A DNA stretch of 64,000 nucleotides from Tenebrio molitor. Lineage: Eukaryota; Arthropoda; Insecta; Coleoptera; Tenebrionidae. Every line of letters starts with the position of its first letter. Positions within the stretch are counted from its first letter, which is position 1. The stretch lies in contig NC_091046.1 of NCBI RefSeq assembly GCF_963966145.1, forward strand, positions 1,364,001 to 1,428,000, read 5' to 3'. Below the pieces are notes generated by a model that searched no databases, was not told the origin of the DNA, and was given only the letters and a program-made list of their open reading frames with translations. This document shows, one piece after another, positions 21,753-34,569 of this stretch. The position numbers were made by a program, and so were the translations under genes.

Positions 21753-22244
21753 CCTCTAAGTAGAAGAAAAACTATCTGTGAACAAAAAAAAATAATTCTA
21801 TTGTGTGTCGTCCGTCGGTGCTTGGCAACCAGAGTAGGTTTTTGATCTGGATTTGGGTTTTTTCCTTGGTGGGGTCCAGGCTTCCGCCGCCCACCGCGGC
21901 GCCACACCGTCTCCGCTGGTTCCGTTAGCGTGACGCAACTATGACCTAGGATGCTCTTACTCTTCTTGAATCTTGAATGAACGTAGTAGAGCGAGAACGC
22001 GGTCGAGAAGGAGCGAGCGAGAGGGCTCGTTGACCCCCCAGCTGATGTCGCGGCACCTGCTGAAAACTCCTGCCAACTCCGAGTGAAAGTTTCGGCCCCG
22101 GACCGCGTCTGGCCGCTCGCGGTCAGTAGCACACCAACTCCCGTAGACTCCGGAGAGACACCGATCCAGGATTATCGCGTCCGCGTGCGGACATCCCGAC
22201 AACCGAGCTTTTTCGTCCTTTTGTGCTGTGTGAAGTGTTGCGCC
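21753..22244. promoter_or_regulatory. Divergent promoter of the CCDC42-like gene and the signal-peptide gene (copy A)
   Basis: 492 bp separate the two start codons. An arthropod initiator TCAGT at 22,123-22,127 (GGTCAGTAGC) would start the plus-strand transcript about 120 bp before its ATG. A GGAGA/AGAC cluster lies about 28 bp downstream, near the usual DPE position but not a perfect match. The block is GC-rich and conserved in copy B. Confidence 0.5.
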
Positions 22245-22456
22245 ATGAGGGGTGCCGACCGTGCCGGGTGGTGCCTGCTCTTGGTGGGTGTTGCGGCTTG
22301 CGCCGGGGTGACTTCCCGCCTGCCGAGAACCAGTGCGGGACAGTTGGCGGCGGCCGCCGCCGCCCAGAACAAAACCGCCGCTCAGCTCAGAGGTAACAGG
22401 ACGTTCCAAGCAACGATAGGGCCGCCCCCGGGCCGCGGGGCCAGCAGCAGAGTCAG
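22245..22456 (+). CDS. Signal-peptide-coding first exon of a secreted or membrane protein (copy A)
   Basis: The ATG at 22,245 starts 70 codons plus two bases, ending in a strong donor (GTCAG/GTAAGA). Residues about 1-24 form a signal peptide (basic start, hydrophobic core CLLLVGVAACAGV, then TSRL). The rest is a linker with a run of six Ala, two possible N-glycosylation sites (NKT at 42-44, NRT at 51-53) and a Pro/Gly/Arg-rich end. G/C bias at third positions is strong. The frame remains open 54 codons upstream of the ATG, but the initiator at 22,123 lies inside that part and the N-terminus would then mask the signal peptide. No downstream exon is recognised before 39 kb, so the gene has a long first intron or belongs to a gene whose body lies past the window. 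The family is not recognised. Confidence 0.68.
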
Positions 22457-25400
22457 GTAAGATGGAGACTGATCTCCTGAGATATGGCGGAGTGGTTTAT
22501 TGGTGCTGGGGAAATGTCAAATGCCTCCAAACATATTTTGACAAAGTTATTGTGTTTTCATCCACTTCAATGTCTCTCCTCTCGTTTACGTTAAGTTATT
22601 ATGTCGTTAACTGTCATTTATGCAAACATATTTTTTTCGTCTTATCGAAAATGCCATCAACTTTGATTGTACTTATTAAAAAAATTAATAAGTCGTTTGC
22701 AGTGTTTTACACAAGAAAATTTGAATTAATATCGCCAACACATCAGACAATAGAATTAAATGGCAATGAAGCGCTGACAAGATACCATCAAGGTCACTAT
22801 TTAAAAAAATTACAGTGACAGTCTCTTCAATATTTTTCCGTTAAAAGTGTTATTTATGTTATAGGGATAAATGTGAAAATTTGACGACCTTGAACACTAT
22901 AATTTTGAACGGTTATTCTAAATATCACAAATAAACAATCAGATTTTCTCAAATTTTAAAATTTGACATTAAAAAACTGGATTCTATCTGTTGAAATAAG
23001 ATTTTAAGTAGTTCCAGTTTTCTTTTATATCTTTTCTTATTAAACCAGTTTTTGCACTTTATTTTTTGAACAATAATCAAAATTGATTTGGTGTTTATTG
23101 CGGTCTTATTAAAACATATTAAAATTTTGGATTTAATGAAATTGCAGATTTGTTTAAATTGAATTTTCCAAAATTTATTTTCACTTTTTAACATTTACAT
23201 TTTTTTTTTGTCACAACTTGCTTAGAACTAAACATACGAAAACAGTCATTTCAAAGAAGCTTTTTGTAGATGGGTATTGATAACTATTTATTTTTTTAAA
23301 TTTGGGGAAAAAATTGATAGATATGTAAGTCAATCAGTAAAAACAACCATAAATTGCACATAATGTAATATAAAAAAATATACTTTGTATTACGGTTTTT
23401 TAAATTTCTGAGATAAAATAAATAATATCTGATATGTAATTTGACCTTCAAAAGTGTGATGTATGTATTTTGTTTTAATAATGTTTAAAGTTCTACATAT
23501 GTACTTTTTATTTCTTTAAATCACTGTCGCAATACGCAAAGAATAGAAAACAAACGTCAATAGCATAAATATAGAATAAATTTTTTTAAATAATTTTGAA
23601 AACTTTCGATAACACTCGAAGAGCAATAATTTTTTCCGGAAACTTTTTAATGTCAGAGACTTTTTAAAAATTCATTTGGAATGTTTCCCAACATGGAATT
23701 CTTGGAATCATGTTGGAACAAGTATTTCTAGATTTTTGCTCGCAGGACGAAAATAACAGATGTCTCTAAACCCATTAACGATCCAAACGCATTTTTTCCC
23801 GTCGAAGCCAAAATAAAAACTGCACAAATTTCTTCTTAGTTAGTGAGATCAAAATGCTCAACTTTTGTTTTTTCGAAATCGGCAACAGGTGCCTAGAAAC
23901 CCATTATCTGAGCCCAGTTTGTGGGCTAAACAAGTAAAAAAATGTCAACGGAAACTTCACGCGCCTACAATTTCACCTTGAGATTTTCTCGTGACATTTT
24001 CGGAGTTGCCAAATTCGCGATTTCAAAAATGTCAGTTTTTTCGCACGCTGACCTCGATGTCCCCCAGGAAAACCCTCCTTCGCTGCAATTATCCTGGCAA
24101 CACTATTGCTACAGACATCTCGTACATCTGTCGCGAAATTCGATGCACACGCGGTGACGCAACCAGAGCAACATCTTTTCGGAAGGACGAAAAATCTTGC
24201 AAAACTGGAGGACATCTGTTGCCTGACATTTGCGCCGTTCAACATCCCGAAGTCCGGAGCTTTCGGGCGTCGGTTCCGGAGCCTCGCCGCGGCTTTGAGG
24301 TCGCTCGTCTTTAGCTGATATTTGCGGGTTAAGTGTGTTAAGAGAGAAAAATCAGAAGTCGAGGTCGGTCGAGTGAAATGGCGACGCTCTCGATTGGGAC
24401 ACCTCGATGGCCTGCCAATCTATCACCAATCGGTTATGATAATATTATGAAGGACTGACGCCTGTTCAAGACCGACTTTACATAATTCCGCCGAGAAATG
24501 TGCATTAGTAGCTGGTGTAACGTCGGCATTCCGCCGCCCGACATGGGTTTCTCATCGGCAATTGCCGAAAAAATGTCGAAAGTAGCCGCGATTTCCTAGT
24601 CGAGGTTAAAGACACAACACCCAAGTCGAAGAATCTTCCGACACGAAAATCGCCGTCTCGCGAAGAGTTTTGCAGCGACGAAAGTCCCAAAGCGGCGATG
24701 ATTTATCGAGGAGTTATCGGCGGGGTTCAAGGTCACTGGCGGCGATCGAAGATTTATCGGCGATGACGATAGACTGTCGCAGACGAGGCGGCGATGACCG
24801 CTCGTGCTTTCACTAACTCGGACAAATCTCCGGTTTAGCATAAATTTGTAAACGTCTTCTAGATTCGTGTAAGATAATAAAAGGTTAACGTTACATTTTC
24901 GACACGTGTTAGGTAACAATTAACGGGGAGGACCGGATCGACGCAGATTTCGCCTGCAAAGGTCCTCTTCTTGAATAGAAATCGGTTCAGATTTTAAACT
25001 TTTCTGAAATTATTATTCAGAGAATTTTTTCATGGGGTCCCAACAATAAGAATTTTTGGACATTCTTTGGTCATTTAATTAACAATCGGATTTCTTTTGT
25101 CATTGATGGCTAAAACATGTTTCCACATTGCAGGTTTGATATTAAAAAAAAAATCATCCTCTCAAGTAATTACTTGACGTGCGATTTTCTTGTACAATCT
25201 CCCACGTGCGTGTGGATCAGTTTCCTCATTTTTCACTCATACTTTGTTCTTGTTCGGAAATAAAGTACTACTCTGCGGCTCGTGCTTATTTCCATAACAA
25301 CAAAAGCATTCGTTAAGCTGGCAAAAATTTTCCGAAATAATTAACTCTTCATTCTAAGTACTCCACGTGTAGTGTCCACAATTTGATGAAGAATTTTTGG

Positions 25401-26277
25401 CTGTTGCAGTTACTGGTTCTTAAAAACTCTTTTCGTTTCGTTTTGCTGTTTTCCTTCTTCGATTTTAGTTTCTTTTTACATTTTAATCTGTTGTCTAAAG
25501 CAACTCTCTTCACCTCTTTTCCTTGTCCCAATCATTTATCATTGTTTCCATCGCATTTAGTCGAGTTCCTTTACCTTCGATCTTTCCTTTTCCCTCAACT
25601 TTTTCATTTCTTCTATGAATCTTCTCCTCTGCATTTAATTTTTTATTTCAAACTGAATTACCTGCCTGACACTCAAGCCTTCGATTTCTCGCCAAATTAC
25701 TTTCGCGCTTTCCGCAAAACCAGAACCACCCAGCTATCTTCCTCTGTTTTTGCCCACTTCTTCGCTTCACTTGCTCCCTTATCCAATTCTGATTGACAAC
25801 CGTGCCTTTGCCTCTTTTTCAAACCCAAATCCGGCAAACCGACCCATTACACAACTCTTCTTTCCTTCCTGTCCAATCCGCAGCGCTTCATTTTTTACCG
25901 CGACCTCATCAGATCGCTCTTCTTCTTCTTCCGGGCCGATCCCGACCAAGACGTCTCACGTTCAGCCAAAACACTCGCTCAACTCCACTTTCTACACTCC
26001 TGCTCAAGAACTCTAATTACCTCCACGTACTCGCCACCCACCGCAAATAATAAATTCGCGACTTATCCGAAATCCGACCCGTGACGGATTACGCAACACT
26101 GCAATTTTTTGTTTTGTTTGTTTAATGTCAAGACACAATCTGATGCTTTTACTTTCTTTCTAATAGTGCACACGTCGATCGGACACAATCGTATCATGTT
26201 TATGGATGTTGTGATGTAGACTGGGCCCGGGGGCAGAATCACTTATAGGTTGTCCCGAAAGTTATGCAACGCTATCT

Positions 26278-26314
26278 GGTGCTATCAGGGGCGTATCAAA
26301 TCCGTGATAGCACC
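26278..26314. other. Conserved perfect hairpin (copy A)
   Basis: GGTGCTATCA and TGATAGCACC form a perfect 10-bp stem around a 17-nt loop. In copy B (56,189-56,225) the stem is unchanged while the loop has three substitutions. Confidence 0.5.
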
Positions 26315-29137
26315 GGCCACACTTTGTACTTTGGTAATTATGTGGATCGGGTCTCGTTGGCGGTTTCACTTTCGTTCCAATTGAGATTTGGCTAGAAAAT
26401 TGAATATTCAAAACTTGAATGGAGGAGAATGAGCGTAACGAATGAAAATGATGACGTAAGGAATTGAATAATTTGACGGTCTAACAGTTGGCCCACTTGT
26501 TGCGCTGCGCCGGTCCGCAAATGCGTGATTTAACAATTTGAAAAACTGTTGCTTCGATTAACCAACAACAACTTAATTAAATCATCTGGTGTTGGGTTCG
26601 TTGCAAGACGAAATTAATCACTAGCAGTACGGGTATGAATGTTTATCGAAAAAAATCAAGTGACAGGAATTTGCTTAATTAATTATTTAAAGACACGAAA
26701 TGCGTTGACTAATAAATTGCAAAATTAGCGTCACCACTGAAGGAAAGTAATTAAACTGTCATCAATTACTGAATTATTTTCACTCTTCAAACTTGCCCCA
26801 ACGAATTGTGAATTAGTAAAACACGATACTAATTTTTGGCAACAATATGACAAGGAAAATTTTCAGTTTGGATGTCGCACTGAAATCACATTATGTTATA
26901 ACTAAGTCATTCAGGAACTGTTTGATAAATTGCATACAATTTGATTAAATTAAATCCTGAATCAATAATAATTAATGTACTAATTTGCATAAATTACAAC
27001 TAAAGAGTAAAGTCACAGCTTAAACAAAACGTTGCTTAATCTTACCCCAAGCATCACTATGAGTGATTTGTGCTTTACTCAGTGCTAATTATTATTAATT
27101 TTTCATTTTCTCACTTGACTTTCTACCCTTTTGTTTATTTCTCAGTTGAAATTTGGGAAAATAGTTTTGAAAAGCGAACAAAAACAAATTATTTTTCATT
27201 TTCAAATTGCTGCCTAATCACTTTGTAGTTAATTAATATCATAACTTAGCTTCTGGTATAAATACAATATGTAATTATTTTTTTTTAATTTACCAAAATA
27301 ATTACAGTGTAATTACAAGTGTAATTACAGTGTTATTAAAAGTGTAATTGCATAGTAAACTATTGTATTCTTCACTAATAATAATTATCATGGCGACATT
27401 TTAATCAGTAATTTTACTAATTTTGAAGCAAATTTTCAATTAGTAATTTTGTTTGATTTGATAACATTGAAACTTGATTAACAACAAAATCAACTTCAAA
27501 TGAAGTACTTGGTTAAATCTTACAAATTAGTATTTACAACTGAAATTTTAACATTACCATCAGTTAATTATTTGGATACCAGGTTCGTCCTTTTCTTAAG
27601 ACGTCTCAGAAAATTTCTCTCTCTGAATGTAGTTGTCACCTATTTTGTAAAAGACCTTCGTGTAAATGGGTAGCTTCCTATGCCTTAAAGATATTGAAAA
27701 AAAATCATCTATAGCTGCCGCAGTCGTTATCATCACCGTAGAGGTTTTTAGAACCAATTCTTTCCTTTTCTTAAACGAACTTTGGTGATTTTAACTGGTA
27801 TTATATCGTGGTGGGTATTATATCATTCTATGACCATTTAGAGTACAGTCAAAGAACCACTTTTGGCTTTAATTTCCTCTGGACACATGTCTGGCATGTA
27901 AAGCGACTCTCTCCACTTCTTTACTATGTACCAAACATATTTTTGTCAGCGTGACCTCTACTTTCCAGAATCTCACCATATCTGTTTGCTCATTGTTGAG
28001 TTACCAAAAAGTATACCTTTTCAAGGTCGTCGTGTTGTAACGAAGAGTGTGAGATCGTGCAGTATCTTGCTCGGATAAGAGTTTACCATAAATAGAGAGC
28101 ACTTATTTATAATTACTACAATGTATTTCGAATGTAGAATGTTTTAAGCGCAATTATGCAATCGCTCCAATTCGAATCGTTACTGCCGGCCATAAATTTC
28201 TAAAATAACTGACAAAACCTCGGCAAAAGTGCACGGATGCCAAGGTCTCGCCGCTGCACTCCGATGGACTTTCTCACACTTCACCGGTATCACTCGATTA
28301 TATAACAACACTAATTAAGGTTAATAGAGGCGTGTTCCTTCAGTCTGGCGGATCCAACTGGAGCTTATCAAATAATTGGCGTTTCGCCCCAGATTCAGCC
28401 CAGTGCCTGTATTCCGGGCGTTCGATTTGTTGTTACCCAACAAACAAACAAAACTCGATCAAAAAAATTTTTTTTTCCGGCAAGGCCGACGTCGATAATT
28501 GAAATTTTTCGACGCATTTCCCGGAGGATGGCGAAATAAGGCCATCGCAGATCGAACTGCATCGAATGGAAGTGTGCAATTGTTATCGGGAGATGATCAA
28601 GGTTGTCGATTCTTCGTGCAACGGTCGAGAGAGCCGCCGCGAAAGCGAGAGTATTGCCAGAGATTCGGGTGGTTTTTGGGGGTGACACCGTTGCCGAATT
28701 AGATGGACGAGAACTAGTCGAGTGAAATCGCACTCTTAAGAAATCGCGACATGCATTCTGGCCTTGATCTATTGCGTTTGGAAATTATTTTAATTGAACA
28801 TTATTTTCATTTACAAGAGCGTAACACTTACCTAGTTTGCTGATCTGTCATTGTGTTGAAGAGTAGTCCTCGGGCACGTCGCAGTGTCAAGTTGTTCCCT
28901 AAAATAACCTCTTGGTACGCCCGATTTATTCTACATTGAGTCCGCCCAGAATGATCACAGTAATCTTCTTTCTCGACAATTTTCATCGGTAATTTCATGC
29001 TGGTAACATATTTTTTTTAGAATTATAAAATTAAACATATTTTAAGGTTTCCAATTTTTAAAAAGGGAACATTTTTACTGTTGACTTATTAATTTTTTCT
29101 CTTGCGCAACACCACACAAACCAGTCGATCAATCAAC

Positions 29138-29316
29138 CAAGGGCGTAGCAAAGGGGGGGGGCCAGGTGGGCCCGGCCCACCCCAGAATCCTTCTGGCCCA
29201 CCCCAGAATAAAAGTAAAACACATTAAAAACAAGATACATCTGCAATATCTATCTATCATTTGTCTGTGGTTTAAAATCTGGCCCACCCCAGCAAAAAAT
29301 CATTGCTACGCCCTTG
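29138..29316 (+). mobile_element. 179-bp hAT-type MITE, present in copy A only
   Basis: The element has perfect 14-bp terminal inverted repeats (CAAGGGCGTAGCAA / TTGCTACGCCCTTG) and is flanked by an 8-bp target-site duplication CAATCAAC (29,130-29,137 and 29,317-29,324). The 8-bp duplication and CA..TG ends are those of the hAT superfamily. Copy B carries the empty site near 59,295 with one CAATCAC version. A G-run and repeated GGCCCACCCCAG blocks lie inside. There is no transposase, so mobilisation would require another hAT element. Confidence 0.85.
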
Positions 29317-30759
29317 CAATCAACCCGTCGACTTGTGCACCGTCAGCTCACTGGATTCGAAAGGACGATTCGCCCTTGATCCTGAGCCATCTTCTTCCAC
29401 CGTTCGACGCTAATTTTATGTTAATTGTTCGCCGGAAGATCCAAGGACGTCCGCATTGATGCTCTACATTTCGCGACCAGCTGTTACGACCATCCGATTA
29501 CCAAAACAAATAGGAAGTCGATAGCCAGGATAATTGATTCGTTATCCTTCAGGCATCGCTGACGGAGCTGTCACAGCGGTTCTGAATGTCAAGCGTCTTT
29601 AGAATAATTGATTGGTTTTTGTTTTCGTTTCCCACACTGATGGGCAACCAATCGCCCATAAACCTTGACGATGGGACTTTTTTTATTTAGGCATAAATTG
29701 GCAAGCATGCAAATTCACGACTGCCATCACCAATCATTCTTATTTTGTTCAAAACAAATTTTTCAACTTCAACTATGTCCGTGTTTCTCATCTCCATTAA
29801 TAATAATAACGCTAATAATAATAAATAACATAATGAGTCCTTTCAAGATAGATTGAAGTATATCGCTGAAAAGGATGCAAGGATGCATAGAGAAAAAATA
29901 ACAATACGAATTTGTACAAGTAGTTTAGTTTGTTGCGTAGATTGTGAGATGGCTGCGGGAATAGTTCGTGTTCCTGGCACGGCATCCAGGCCGGGTCGCG
30001 TGCATTTTTTGCGCAGAGCAATTTCTCTAGGAAAGAGCGTTCGCGTTTATCGCTTAAAAATGCAAATTTGTTCGGTGGCAAAAAAATCGAAGATCAAGGC
30101 CACACCTGCCACTTTTCCGCAGAAGAATAGCCATCCGTATTAATGGCGATCGAGGAGCATAATGGCTGCCCATTGGTCACGCGATTTGTTAAACGAGCAA
30201 TTTTTTAATTCTTATTTTTCCCCCGAAAATGGGATTTTTAGAAAGTTTATCTCCGGTCCGGCGGAAAAAATTGTTTGTCGTGAGCGTTGTGGGTGGAAGG
30301 AGACAATAATCGTAATTAATTGGGTTAAGCGCGTGCACGGAACGATTAGACGAGTCACATTAATGGTTTTTTGCTGGTCGATACATGTTTAGAAAGGCGA
30401 GCTGGCGAAATAATTGCCGGGACCGACTAGTTATCCATAAAACCACATATAATGGTCATTTTGAGAAATATTTATGAATGTATCTTTCGATCTGAAGAAT
30501 TTGCAGCTAGGTACGACCGAGATCAACTTTCTATGAAGGCAGATAAAAACGGCTCTCGATTCGAATTTTGCTAGAATAGGCACCGAGATATGATCGGTTA
30601 TTGAATTGCAAATTACATAAATCCGACTTTGTTTTTGTCCGGGCATTTTTTTTAATTGTGTCTACTTCGCAATATGGTTTCGATTGTTTGTTGGTAAGCG
30701 GTGTTTAAATGCTGCGTTTGCGGGTGAAAAAAATCGTGGCAAAGTCGCTCGAATTTGTC

Positions 30760-32560
30760 TAATCAGATCCGGAATTAATAATTAATAACGATAATTTACA
30801 TAAATTATATCAGAGTAGTGATAATGGCCTGAAAGCAGAGTTGCGTTGCTTAACCGTATTCCAAAAACTGCACCAATTTTTTTAATTCAACGCGCTGCCA
30901 ATTGATAATAACACTAATTTCTAATTCTGAAGTGAAATTGAATTGAAATTTAAAAAAAAAAACTTATTTTTCATAACTCTTCACGTGGATATTTCATTGC
31001 CTCGGCGTGAACTTTAGCGATTAAATCTGGAATTAATTTTACTAATTAAGTAATTACACTAGAATTATGTACTACTAATTGATTTTTATTTTAATTAGAA
31101 ACGATACATTACAGTTTTTTACAATTTAATATACATTTCTTTGTATTCTACTAAGACTGTACATTATACTTAATAGGTACCAATTTATTGTGATTATTAT
31201 AAATTAATAAAATTTTCGTGGTAGTCTTTCTCTTAAAACGCTGTTTTTTTGTTTTTTATTATATAAAAATTTCTGAATTAATTGTCATTAACTAATCAAA
31301 ATCACCTTGATTAATTTTATTAATTACATTGGGAATAATGATAAATTAATTATTCTAATTTACATAAGTTATAACTTATAAATCACCTGAAAGCTAAGTT
31401 GCACAACTTCTTAGGATTTGATAGTACATAATTAAAATATACTAATTTCTAGTCTTGAAGTAAAGAGCATTTTGAACTAAAATTAAAAAAAAAATATATA
31501 TTATTTTTTATAAGTAACCCTTTCGATGGATATTTATTTATCTCGTGAATTTAGACATGTTGGAAAGTGGTGCTTAAAAGTTCCTAAACCATGTTATAAA
31601 ATATTAATTAGTACATATTACTAGATAGTAATAATTACTATTAATTGATTTTATTTTAATTGGAATAATACATGACTTAGTACAGTTTTTCATAATTAAT
31701 CAAGTCGAAATTTCTTATAAACTAGGCAAAAGTGAATAGGGAATTCCACAATTTTTCTTGGGAAGCAAAATAATTGCCCCAATCCTCCCACGTATTCTTA
31801 AACCCAAGATAAATTTAAAATGTTACAAGTACTTGAAACATTAAATTTAATGTGTATATTAATATATTTGTAACACATTTCATTACAAATTTTAAACGGT
31901 ATTTATAAAAAATTCAAAAAAGGAAAAATTCCCTATTCATTTTTGCCTAGTTTACATTGGCTATCACTCAAGTTGAAATAATTATACTTAATTCCAATCT
32001 ATTGTAATTCTGTTATGGAGTAGTAATTTAAAATTTATTAAACTTATATTGCAGGATTGGTAATATGTATTGCTCGATCTAAATTTCTGATTTAATTGAC
32101 ATTAACTAGTCAAATTCGCCTTGGAGAATTTGATTAATTACATCAGGAACTATTAATTAATAAGACTTGTTTCCATATTATAAATCCAAATTATAAATAG
32201 TGAGTGGTGATAATGGCCTGAAAACAGTGTTCTATCGTTGTACTACAAAGTGTATTTTAAAATTTAATTCTATTTAAGTTTACAAGTGTGAATTAGTAAT
32301 ACTAATTCATTCTGATTTATTCCAATTTTATAAAAAGTCGACAACTTTGAATTGCTTTATGTATTTTCAAACAAAGTTTTTTATTCTTTATTTACATTAA
32401 ATATTCGCTTTGGATTTGACTAATCAATTCCAGAATTAATAATTAATTTTATTAATTTAAATAAAGCTGAGACCTATGATAATAATCCAAATTCGTAACC
32501 GTGGTGTTGAATCATTTCCAATCGACTAACTACGAATTGGTAGTAATGGTGTAATTAGTA
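30760..32560 (+). repeat. Degenerate AT-rich repeat units (copy A)
   Basis: Blocks beginning near 30,770, 31,315, 32,130 and 32,405 repeat the same order: GAATTAATAATTAAT, then TTTACATAAATTATA, then AGTGATAATGGCCTGAAA, then an AGTTG or AGTGTTC end. Spacing is irregular (about 280-810 bp). The units are rich in TAATTA/ATTAAT. The same pattern is present in copy B with different spacing. Confidence 0.5.
31718..31954 (+). mobile_element. 237-bp TA-flanked MITE (mariner-like), copy A only
   Basis: TAAACTAGGCAAAAGTGAAT at the left end is matched in inverse by ATTCATTTTTGCCTAGTTTA at the right end, giving terminal inverted repeats of about 28 bp with one or two mismatches. The end bases TA are the expected Tc1/mariner target duplication. 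Copy B near 61,590 lacks the element. No coding sequence lies inside. Confidence 0.7.
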
Positions 32561-34380
32561 TTATTTTATTCTTAATTGGAATTTAGCAATGTTAAAGTTT
32601 TTAACATTTACCATCACATTTCTAGATATTTTATTTGGAGATAATTAATTATTTCATTTACTAATTGACACAACTTGTCTTGTTCAATCACACCTTCATA
32701 ATCTAGTTCCGAATTTGCCACAATTACCTAACTAAGTAAGAATCGATGCTATTATTTCCAATTTTGGCAAATTGATTATAAATCTCTAAGCGATTTGAAA
32801 TTGAAGGTTTGTCGATATTCTAATTTTCTAATTTTTCAATTTCACTCTCGACTTGATCTTTAAAATTATTTAAATTAATTAATCGCTGCCGGCGTTACGA
32901 TTTCGCAAAACCAATTCCATCCTTCACCATCTTCATCCTTTTGCAACGATCCTGAATCGTGATCATCGCGAAATAATAAGTCTCGCTCGGTCTATTTCTC
33001 ATTTTGCAAAACAATACCGACTGACTCACTCTCTTTAACAAACGATCCTGATCATCCTTAATCACGTCACGATTAGTCCTTGATTCTGAAAACTTTTTCA
33101 CGATTGGCCTCTGATTTCGTCAACCGATCCTGAAAGCTTGTATCTAACCACAAGAGAAGCACCTAATCATCGATTAACACAAATTGCTGTTTACAATTGC
33201 CGGTGAAAGGATAATGAATAATGAGCACGAGCCATCGTCGAACCGGCGGACCGGGTTTAGTTAATCCGTCGATAGCCATCAAATTAGTTAAACTGCGGAA
33301 TTATAACACGTCCGAGTCACCATTATGACACCAATAATTGCCAATATTATAGATACGAAAGTGAAAGGATTGATATTTCTTTTTAAAAAATCCATCATGA
33401 AATTCGTACGTATGGAGAGGCGTTGCGGTTGTTGTGTAATTCGAGCGTGTGCTTGATCGATAATTATATACAGAGTGGTCGAGATAAGCGTCGTGCGTTT
33501 CGAAAAACGACAGGCTCACGGTACTGTCCGTTGACCTCACCGTTTAGAGAAATCGAAAGTGTTACACGGCAAATATTAAGAACGTAAATATACACGGTGT
33601 GTCAATAATAATAAGAGAACTGCGAAGGTGTTTATGGTGTGTTAACACTGTTAGAAATCGTCAATAGGAAGGATTTTGTTTGGGAAAAGTTTTGTTTAAG
33701 TGTGCTGGACAAGCTGTACCTATATATGTAATTTCAAAATTAAATAATTTCTGATACAATTAATAACAAAGGTAATTAGTAATTGAATTGTGAAATTAGT
33801 AAAGCTTTAGTATAGAAAGAACCAAATTTTTATTTAAGTGAACATCAACAAGCGGTTTAAATTTCAAAATTAAATTACATATATCCAGCAAAACTAATTA
33901 AAAAATTAAACTAATTAAATAAATGATAATTATATTAAAAAGGTACATTTGAGTTTTTAGATTAGTAAAGTTTTAGTACAGAATTAGATTAAAATTCGGT
34001 TAAATTATTTTTTTTTTATGAAAAATTACAAAGTTTACATTTCAGAAATTAATTAATTAAAAAAAAATTGAAAAAACATTGTATGGCTAACATATGTAGT
34101 TATAACTTATTGTGTATTTCGATGTTGGATGTAAAATTAATTACGAAGTTATTAAAATTATACATTATTTCAAAATTTACCATTACTTAATTAAATTAAT
34201 TAGTAGGTACCTATACTTTGTTTACCAATTAATTGTATACCAATTTATAAGACAGTTATATTATTAATTAGTATATTGAAATATGTACTTGTATTTACCA
34301 AAGATTCAAATAATCATAATTTTAACTATAATCGTTGCATTAAATTAATTAATTACATTTTCAATGATAAAGAATGACAA

Positions 34381-34569
34381 AGGAAAATGATAAAAGTTGT
34401 AATCGCATGAAGTTAACTAATTTGGTCCAATGCGCATTTATGATCGGAATTGGGTTATTATTATTATTAAACGATAAATAATAATAATTAAAGAGGAAAA
34501 TAATAAAAATCGTAATCGCTTCAAATTAATTAATTTTGTCCAACGGGCATTTATGATCGGAATTGGGTT
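34381..34569 (+). repeat. Local tandem duplication, unit about 78 bp, copy A
   Basis: 34,381-34,458 and 34,494-34,569 share AGGAAAATRATAAAA, GTAATCGC, GTCCAA and GCATTTATGATCGGAATTGG. Copy B has only one clear unit (about 63,880-63,955) before the window ends. Confidence 0.6.

Noticed and set aside
22083..22244. Upstream extension of the signal-peptide exon frame
   Set aside because: The frame is open from an ATG at 22,083, but the likely TCAGT start site at 22,123 lies inside it, and the extra residues would bury the signal peptide.
23942..24318. Overlapping frames open in both duplication copies
   Set aside because: Frames are open on both strands with no codon bias; the conservation fits a non-coding island rather than an exon.
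28395..28733. 112-codon minus-strand frame, also open in copy B
   Set aside because: The amino-acid composition looks random, substitutions are not mainly silent, and no splice sites or domain are visible.
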